Assembly: GCF_038967635.1 (NCBI RefSeq)
Contig: NZ_CP152413.1
Span: forward strand, 930,001 to 994,000
From: Bradyrhizobium sp. B124
GTDB taxonomy: Bacteria > Pseudomonadota > Alphaproteobacteria > Rhizobiales > Xanthobacteraceae
Reading direction: 5' to 3'
Length of the DNA stretch: 64,000 bases
The stretch's first letter is position 1. Every line of letters begins with the position of its first letter. Below the pieces are notes generated by a model. That model was not told the DNA's origin, did not search any database, and saw nothing but the letters and a program-made list of their open reading frames with translations. The position numbers were made by a program, and so were the translations under genes. Positions 26,701 to 33,200 of this stretch are shown here, one piece after another.

Positions 26701-29700
26701 CGTTTCCTCTGGCGGCTCCACGGGGCCGGTCACGATCTCCGGCGGCGTGGTCGAGCTGCGGGCCGGCAGCATCGCGAACGGCGGTATCACCTTCAGCGGT
26801 TCCGGCGGTCAGCTCAAGATCGATGGCACCTCCCTGGCCGGCACGACGATCAGCAGTCTGGTGCTGGGCGACAGCATCGATCTGGCAGGCCTCAATTTCG
26901 TATCGGGTGGGGCGGCGACCTTGCAGGCCGGCAACATCCTGCGCGTTACCGAGGGGGCATCCACCTTCAATCTGCAGCTTGATGCGATACCCGGCGTGCG
27001 GTTCAGCGTCAGCGCGGATTCCGGCACCGGAACGCTGGTCACGACGCGTGCCGATATCGCTCCGGTCACGTCAGCGTCCAACATCCATGCAGGCGCTGGC
27101 CAGACCTCCGTGCTGGCTTCCAGCCTCTTTACGGTGTCGGACGCCGATGGCGATCCGATCACCCAATACGCGTTCTGGGACACCGGCGGCAACGGCCACT
27201 GGGTGGTGAATGGTGTCGCCCAGGCGGCCAATGCCGAGATCGATGTTGCGGCGGCGAACCTGTCGCAGGTGAGCTACGTCTTCGGTCCAAACGGATCGAC
27301 TGATACCCTTCGCGTTCGAGGCAATGACGGCACGGTTTGGGGCGACTGGACTCAATTTACGGCCAAGGCATTTGGCGACAACGCGCCAACCGTGAACGCA
27401 GTCAACGTGACTGCGGCGCACGGCCAGACGTCGATTGCTGCATCGAGCCTGTTCACGGTGAGCGATCTGGACGGCGACACGATGACCCAGTACGCGTTCT
27501 GGGACACCCAAGGTAACGGACATTGGGCCATCAACGGCGTCGTCCAGGCCACCAACGCCGAGATCGATGTTTCGGCGGCGAACCTGTCGCAGGTGAGCTA
27601 CGTGTTCGGCCCCGGCGGTTCGACGCCCGATACGCTCTGGGTGAAGGCCAATGACGGTATCTTGTGGAGCGCCTGGCAGAGCTTCACGGCGTCGCCGGGT
27701 CCCGACACGGCTCCGGTGGTGACGGCACCGAACGTAACCGCCAATCACGGGCAGTTCTCGGTTCTCGCCTCGAGCCTGTTCTCGGTCAGCGATGCCGAGC
27801 ACGACACGATCACCCAGTACGCGTTATGGGACACGCAAGGTAACGGACACTGGGTCGTCAACGGTGTCGTCCAGGCCACCAACGCCGAGATCGATGTTTC
27901 GGCGGCGAACCTGTCGCAGGTGAGCTACGTGTTCGGCCCCGGCGGTTCGACGCCCGATACGCTCTGGGTGAAGGCCAATGACGGCAGCCTATGGAGCGCC
28001 TGGAAGAGCTTCACGGCAACACCGGGCCCCGACACGGCCCCGGTGGTGACGGCACCGAACGTGGCCGCGGTTCACGGGCAGACGTCGGCGCTCGCCTCGA
28101 GCTTGTTCTCGGTCAGCGATGCCGAGCACGACACGATCACCCAATACGCGCTCTGGGACACGCAAGGTAACGGACATTGGGCCATCAACGGCGTCGTGCA
28201 GGCCACCAACGCCGAGATCGATGTTTCCGCGGCGAACCTGTCGCAGGTGAGCTACGTGTTCGGCCCCGGCGGTTCGACGCCCGATACGCTCTGGGTGAGG
28301 GCCAATGACGGCAGCATGTGGGGCGCCTGGCAGAGCTTCACGGCAACACCGGGCCCCGACACGGCCCCGGTGGTGACGGCACCGAACGTGGCCGCGGTTC
28401 ACGGGCAGTTCTCGGCTCTCGCCTCGAGCCTGTTCTCGGTCAGCGATGCCGAGCACGACACGATCACCCAATACGCGCTCTGGGACACGCAAGGTAACGG
28501 ACATTGGGCCATCAACGGCGTCGTGCAGGCCACCAACGCCGAGATCGATGTTTCGGCGGCGAACCTGTCGCAGGTGAGCTACGTGTTCGGCCCCGGCGGT
28601 TCGACGCCCGATACGCTCTGGGTGAGGGCCAATGACGGCAGCATGTGGGGCGCCTGGCAGAGCTTCACGGCAACACCGGGCCCCGACACGGCCCCGGTGG
28701 TGACGGCACCGAACGTGGCCGCGGTTCACGGGCAGACGTCGGCGCTCGCCTCGAGCCTGTTCTCGGTCAGCGATGCCGAGCACGACACGATCACCCAGTA
28801 CGCGTTATGGGACACGCAAGGTAACGGACACTGGGTCGTCAACGGCGTCGTCCAGGCCACCAACGCCGAGATCGATGTTTCCGCGGCGAACCTGTCGCAG
28901 GTGAGCTACGTGTTCGGCCCGACCGGCTCGACGCCCGATACGCTCTGGGTGAAGGCCAATGACGGCAGCATGTGGAGCGCCTGGAAGAGCTTCACGGCAA
29001 CACCGGGGCCCGACCACCTTCCGGTCGTTTCGGCCTCGAACGTGGTGACGGTCTCCGGGCAGACGTTCGCCGCATCGAGCCTGTTCAGCGCCACGGACGC
29101 CGACGGCGATACCATCACGAAATATGCGCTGTGGGATTCCAACTCGAACGGGCACTGGAGCATCAACGGCACATCGCAGCCCGTGAATACCGAGATCGAC
29201 ATCACTGCGGCGCAACTTTCCCAGACGACCTATCAGGCCGGCTCGGGCACGGATCAACTCTGGATCCGGGCCAATGACGGCATTGCGTGGGGAGCCTGGC
29301 AGCCCTTCAACGTGACGGGCGAGAGCGCCACCAATGCCACCATCGCATCGGGCAGCACCCTGGAATTGACCGGAACGTCGAATGCCACCGTGGCGTTCCA
29401 GGGTTCGACGGGGACGCTCAAGCTGGACAATTCCGCGAGCTTTGCCGGAACGGTCGCCGGGATGACCGGTTCGGACGCGATCGATTTCGCGAACATCAAT
29501 TTCGCGAACGTTCACACTCCGAGCTTCAGCGGAGACTCAACGCACGGAACGCTCACGGTGACGGACGGCACCGTCACGGCGAGCATTGTGCTGCTGGGCA
29601 ACTACATGGCCTCGACCTTCACGACCTCAAGTGATGGCCATGGTGGGACCCTGGTTGTCGATCCGCCGGCGATGCAGGTCAGCCAGCTTGCGCAGCCACA

Positions 29701-29710
29701 GCATGCGTGA
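23717..29710 (+). CDS. Giant strand-loop-strand repeat surface/secreted protein 1
   Basis: A 1997-residue Gly/Ser/Thr-rich protein. Residues 1-1010 are strand-loop-strand repeats of about 19-20 residues (forms of TVSSGGTLNVSSGGSA) as in AIDA/TibA passengers, known targets of O-heptosylation. Residues 1012-1115 form a module with LVLGDSIDLAGLNF. Residues 1116-1870 are seven 108-109-residue repeats (ASSLFSVSDAEHDTITQYAL, WDTQGNGHW). The C-terminus 1871-1997 repeats the module (GSDAIDFANINFANVH) and ends ALLGNYMASTF-like and SDGHGGTLVVDPP, as in Bradyrhizobium type I secretion cargo. There is no signal peptide and no autotransporter barrel. The N-terminus lacks the opening segment of paralogue 2. 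Start ATG has gaggcgga upstream. Probably an exported adhesin or matrix protein. Confidence 0.8.
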   Translation: MQTISSGVTITVSSGTESGDTVLTGGTLIIESAGSATGTTVSGGSEVISSGGVDSGATILSGGSQNISSGGLGVSATVSAGGLLNVSSGGSASFVAVSSGGTLNVTGTVTSHVEVFSSGLVVISSGGIETGAPGSDETIVSGGTVSVTSGGQLSYFTVRSGGLVTADNGATIHDFGVSSGGILNLAGSQTSNSEVFAGGTENVFSGGNAQNFDVSGGTLNVLSGGNAQSFTVSGGSLNVLSGGQSEFFTLSSGASASVATGGTVHDLTISNGATLSLLGSATNFVFVGGGATLNVSAGGALSGSLDPSALPTVTVVGTVNASAGASVSYVAVNGNGALNLQAGASAHDINVNSGGQFNLAGSTTSNINIHDGGLETVSSGGAENGANVFGGGELDVLSGGSANGTMVNGGLLKLFSGGTLSGVSVNFGAVELVSGASVSQLSNTTFGSGTELEVGPGAVVSGYSVGSGPILEVLSGGSTSAITVSANGTEIVLAGGTALGTIVGSGGFMQVGIPSFQGSGGSAGGTASNTTVAGGQLDVNSGGLAVSTTIASNGGAQVTSGGAVSGTTISNSGGMTVLSGGTAAGTTVLSGGYFQLGSFNGSPGSAGGSATGTILSGGFEAVFSGGADSGVTILSGGTQVVSSGGVTIGATISSGGVLNVSAGGSAAAQVSSGGVEDVSSGGLTFNTAVFGGGALNVSAGATAHDVTLSGGTLNLGGTVTSNVFISSGGIENVLVGGLVSASSNGVGTTVSAGGILNVMGTTSNMVVVSSGGVENVSSGGVIQGTISGAASAGTFIAAGGTLNLLAGGSASMINVSGTLNVQGKITSNVTIQSGGHEIVSAGGSVTGVTGSGTVISGLVDVLSGASFEYATVFNGGDLNVSSGAMADHISVSSGGIFNVGGTVLSNVSVFAGGIENVFSGGVVTGVTGSGTGISGGTVNVSSGGAIDHTTVISGGVLNIKSGAAAHDIAVSSGGALNVAGAVTSNVAVFAGGNEIVSSGGSTGPVTISGGVVELRAGSIANGGITFSGSGGQLKIDGTSLAGTTISSLVLGDSIDLAGLNFVSGGAATLQAGNILRVTEGASTFNLQLDAIPGVRFSVSADSGTGTLVTTRADIAPVTSASNIHAGAGQTSVLASSLFTVSDADGDPITQYAFWDTGGNGHWVVNGVAQAANAEIDVAAANLSQVSYVFGPNGSTDTLRVRGNDGTVWGDWTQFTAKAFGDNAPTVNAVNVTAAHGQTSIAASSLFTVSDLDGDTMTQYAFWDTQGNGHWAINGVVQATNAEIDVSAANLSQVSYVFGPGGSTPDTLWVKANDGILWSAWQSFTASPGPDTAPVVTAPNVTANHGQFSVLASSLFSVSDAEHDTITQYALWDTQGNGHWVVNGVVQATNAEIDVSAANLSQVSYVFGPGGSTPDTLWVKANDGSLWSAWKSFTATPGPDTAPVVTAPNVAAVHGQTSALASSLFSVSDAEHDTITQYALWDTQGNGHWAINGVVQATNAEIDVSAANLSQVSYVFGPGGSTPDTLWVRANDGSMWGAWQSFTATPGPDTAPVVTAPNVAAVHGQFSALASSLFSVSDAEHDTITQYALWDTQGNGHWAINGVVQATNAEIDVSAANLSQVSYVFGPGGSTPDTLWVRANDGSMWGAWQSFTATPGPDTAPVVTAPNVAAVHGQTSALASSLFSVSDAEHDTITQYALWDTQGNGHWVVNGVVQATNAEIDVSAANLSQVSYVFGPTGSTPDTLWVKANDGSMWSAWKSFTATPGPDHLPVVSASNVVTVSGQTFAASSLFSATDADGDTITKYALWDSNSNGHWSINGTSQPVNTEIDITAAQLSQTTYQAGSGTDQLWIRANDGIAWGAWQPFNVTGESATNATIASGSTLELTGTSNATVAFQGSTGTLKLDNSASFAGTVAGMTGSDAIDFANINFANVHTPSFSGDSTHGTLTVTDGTVTASIVLLGNYMASTFTTSSDGHGGTLVVDPPAMQVSQLAQPQHA
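27062..29326 (+). repeat. Seven tandem 324-327-bp coding repeats, giant gene 1
   Basis: Units begin at 27062, 27386, 27713, 28040, 28367, 28694 and 29021. All but the first spacing (324) are exactly 327 bases. Units 3-6 are nearly identical at DNA level (for example gtgacggcaccgaacgt and gccgagcacgacacgatcac recur), while units 1, 2 and 7 are diverged. The pattern indicates recent unequal crossover in the middle of the array. Confidence 0.92.
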
Positions 29711-29728
29711 GGCTTGACGATGAGGTAT

Positions 29729-29757
29729 GCGGAGCCACCGAGATAAGGTGGCTTCGC
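29729..29757 (+). terminator. 3' hairpin after giant gene 1
   Basis: The stem gcggagccacc/ggtggcttcgc with a 7-base loop lies 18 bases after the stop. The same hairpin follows giant gene 2 with CCGCC/GGCGG in place of CCACC/GGTGG, a paired change that keeps the stem. No T run follows, so it may be a stability or attenuating hairpin rather than a classical terminator. Confidence 0.6.
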
Positions 29758-29797
29758 CTGCCGCGATGCCCGCGCAGCGATCGCAGCAACTGATAGG

Positions 29798-29847
29798 CGC
29801 CGGCACCACCGAGCTCCTGCGCCAGCTCGCCAATTTCGTGGAGAGCA
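29798..29847 (+). repeat. Displaced copy of the mfd 3' end
   Basis: Positions 29798-29847 match 22361-22410 in mfd (cgccggcaccaccgag, then ctcctgcgccagctcgcc) with only about four differences over 50 bases, at constant offset 7437. It lies just after a copy of the post-gene sequence and marks the junction of a tandem duplication. It does not encode a functional product. Confidence 0.85.
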
Positions 29848-29984
29848 GGAACGGCGGCGTGGCAGACTTCTCATGGCGGAGACAACTCCGTAATTTGACG
29901 GGTCATCTGTCGGCTGCCGAGCGGGCCGACTGTTTCACACTGTGAACAACCGGCGAGAAACATTGAACTTTTGCGATCAGCACC

Positions 29985-30012
29985 TTGACGACCCTTGGGC
30001 GACTTGTAAGCT
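29985..30012 (+). promoter_or_regulatory. Candidate sigma-70-type promoter for giant gene 2
   Basis: CTTGACG (-35, 29984-29990) and TAAGCT (-10-like, 30007-30012) are spaced 16 bases apart. They lie in the 211 or so bases of the second duplication unit that have no counterpart downstream of mfd. The rest of 29848-30112 holds no gene that I can support. Consensus match is partial. Confidence 0.3.
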
Positions 30013-30112
30013 GATCACGTTTTTAGTTCATACCGGCGATTTGTAATTTTGGATGACGTAGCAACTTGAAGCTGGTTCGCGTCCCGCCAGCATTTCAACT
30101 GCTCTCCAAAAC

Positions 30113-30227
30113 TCAGTGATCAAGACCCCGCGCCAAGTGAGTTGGTGAGGGCTAGCGGGCGTTTGCTTCAACTGTCGGGCGATCGGCCAAACTCGGCCGT
30201 GGGGGCGAGTTGCCGGACAGATCTATT
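30113..30227 (+). promoter_or_regulatory. Structured leader of giant gene 2
   Basis: Copy 2 of the leader seen at 22465-22578, ending 35 bases before the gene 2 start. The first hairpin is cgccaa gtgag ttggtg, with one G-U pair relative to copy 1. The larger stem again brings ctgtcgggc next to gccggacag. Position and stem conservation suggest a 5' UTR element affecting translation or stability of this very long mRNA. Confidence 0.5.
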
Positions 30228-30262
30228 GGATTTCGAGATCAGTTTTTTCGGGGGAGGGGTTG

Positions 30263-33200
30263 ATGAGTGTGAATGTTGCCAGCGGCAGCACCGTTTCTGT
30301 GTCCGATACGCAAAGTGGCAACACGGTTCAGGACGGCGGCACGCTTTATGTGCTGAATGGCGGGACTATCAGCAGCACCCTCGATGTTGGCACCGTCGTT
30401 GTGTCCTCCGGCGGCACCGATGTCGGCGACACCGTATCCCACGACTCAAATGGTGCCGCGCAGCTCTACGTTCTCGGCACCGTGATCAGTGCCGTGATCG
30501 ACGGCGGCAACGCGATCCTCGGCTTCAGCTATGTCCCTTCATACACGACCGGCGTTGGAACCGCGATCAACACCACGATCAGTGGCGGCCGACTGTCAGT
30601 GGACACCGGCTCAACCGCGAGCAACACCACGGTCAGCAGCGGCGGCAGGCTAGACCTGTTCGGCGGCACCGCCAGCAACACCACCGTCAATGGTGGAGGC
30701 GTGGACATCTATGGCGGCACCGCCATCGGTACGACGATCAAGAACGGCGGGCTCGAGTACGTCACAAACGACTACAATAACAACCCTGGCGCCTACGGCA
30801 GTGCAGTCGCATCCAACACCACAGTGATGGGAAGCGGTTCCGAACAGATCGTTGGATTTCTTGGGGCCGCGACCGCGGTCAACACCGTCGTCGACGGCGG
30901 TACGCAGTACCTCGGCTATACCGCCTTCGGAAGCGCCGGTTCTGGTTTCGCAAGCAACACCACCATCACCAACGGTGGAATCCAGTATGTTGCGCCATAC
31001 GGCCTCGCTAATGCGGGCGGCACAGCCGTCAACACGACGGTCACCGGCAGCGGCAGCATCCAATATGTCGGCAGTGGCCAATTCAGCGGCAGCGCAACGG
31101 CAAGCTCCACCACGCTGATCGCGGGCGGTGAGCAGGTCGTCTGGGGCGGCACCGCCAGCAGTACGGTGATCAGCTCCGGCGGTACCGAAATCGTTTCGTC
31201 CGGCGGCATCGCCAGAACCGCGGTGATCAGCGCCGGCGGCACCGAGATCGTGATGGCGGGCGGCACCGCCAGCGCGGCGGTGATCAGCTCCGGTGGCACC
31301 GAAGTCGTTTCGTCCGGCGGCACCGCAAGCGGCATCGTCGTCGATAGCGGCGGGACCCTGATTCTCATTGCTGGCGCCAATGTCACGAACGTGACCAGCA
31401 ACGGCGGCACAGTCGTTATCGAAAGCGCCCCTGTGACCGTAAGCAGCGGCTCGTCCTACACCGTATCGAGCGGCCAAACCGATACCGGTGATACCGTGCT
31501 CAATGGCGGTTCGATGTTCGTTGCCTCCGGCGGGTCGGTCGTCAGCACCACCGTCAGCAGCGGCGGGCTTCTGACCATCAGCAAGGGCGGCAGCGACACC
31601 GGCACGACCGTCTCTTCCGGCGGCACCGAAGCGGTCGCGGGCAGCGATACGAATGCCGTCGTTGCAAGCGGCGCGACGATGTTTGTCAGCAGCGGCGGCA
31701 CAGCCAGCGGAACGCTCGTATCCGGGGGAACGCTTGACGTCCTGGCTGGCGGATTTGCCACCGGGACGACGGTCTCAGTGGGCGGCACTCTCAATGTCAC
31801 GGGGACCACGTCCAACACGGTCTTGGTGTTGAGCGGTGGCATCGAGAACGTCTCGTCCGGCGGCGTCATTCAGGGCACCATCAGCGGCACGGCCGGTACC
31901 GGAACGTTCGTTGCAGCCGGTGCGACGCTCAACGTCCTGGCTGGAGGCTCGGCCAGTATGATCAACGTGTCCGGCACGCTCAACGTGCGGGGCAAGATCA
32001 CCAGCAATGTCACCATTCAGAGCGGCGGCCACGAAATCGTCTCTGCGGGCGGCTCCGTCACCGGCGTCACCGGTTCGGGTACCGCAATTTCCGGCGTGGT
32101 CGACGTTCTATCCGGAGGTTCTTTCGAATATGCGACCGTCTTCAGTGGCGGTGACCTGAATGTCTCGTCCGGCGCGACGGCGGACCATATCTCGGTCTCG
32201 AGCGGAGGCCTCTTCAACGTCGGCGGCACGGTCCTGAGCAACGTCGCGGTGTTGGCCGGCGGCATCGAGAACGTGCTCTCGGGAGGTGTCGTTACCGGCG
32301 TGACCAGCTCCGGAACCGGGATTTCGGGCGGCACGGTGAACGTGTCATCGGGAGGCGCAATCGACCACACGACCGTCAGCAGTGGCGGCATGTTGAATAT
32401 TCTGTCCGGGGCGACTGCCCACCATGTTGCCGTCTCCAGCGGCGGCACGTTCAAAGTGGCTGGCGCAGTGACCAGCAACGTGGCGGTGTTTGCCGGCGGC
32501 ACGGAAATCGTTTCCTCCGGCGGGTCGACTGGTCCGGTGACGATTTCGGGCGGCGTGGTCGAGTTGCTGGCCGGCAGCGTCGCGAGCGGCGGCATCACGT
32601 TTGGCGGCTCCGGCGGGCAGCTCAAGATCGACGGCACGTTGATGCCGTCGACGACCATCAGCGGGCTGGTGCTGGGCGACAGCATCGATCTGGCCGGGGT
32701 GACGTTCTCATCCGGCGGAGCAGTGACGTTGCTCCCGGGCAATATCCTGCAGGTCACGGAGGGCGCTTCCTCCTACGATCTGCAGCTTGATCAGACGCCT
32801 GGCGTGCGGTTCAGCGTCAGCACCGATTCCGGCAGCGGCACACTGGTCACCACGCGTGCCGATATCGCTCCGGTCACGTCAGCGCCCAATGTACAGGCAA
32901 CCGTGGGCGAGAGTTCGGCGGCGGCTTCCAGCCTGTTCACCACCTCGGACGCCGATGGCGATCCCATCACCCAATACGCGTTCTGGGACACCCAAGGTAA
33001 CGGCCACTGGGCCATCAACGGCGTCGTCCAGGCCACCAACGCCGAGATCGATGTTGCGGCGGCTAACCTGTCGCAGGTGAGCTACGTGTTCGGTCCAAGC
33101 GGTTCGAGCGATACCCTTTACGTTCGCGCCAATGACGGCACGGTTTGGGGCGGCTGGACTCAGTTTACGGCAACCGGATTTGTCGACACCGCGCCAACCG

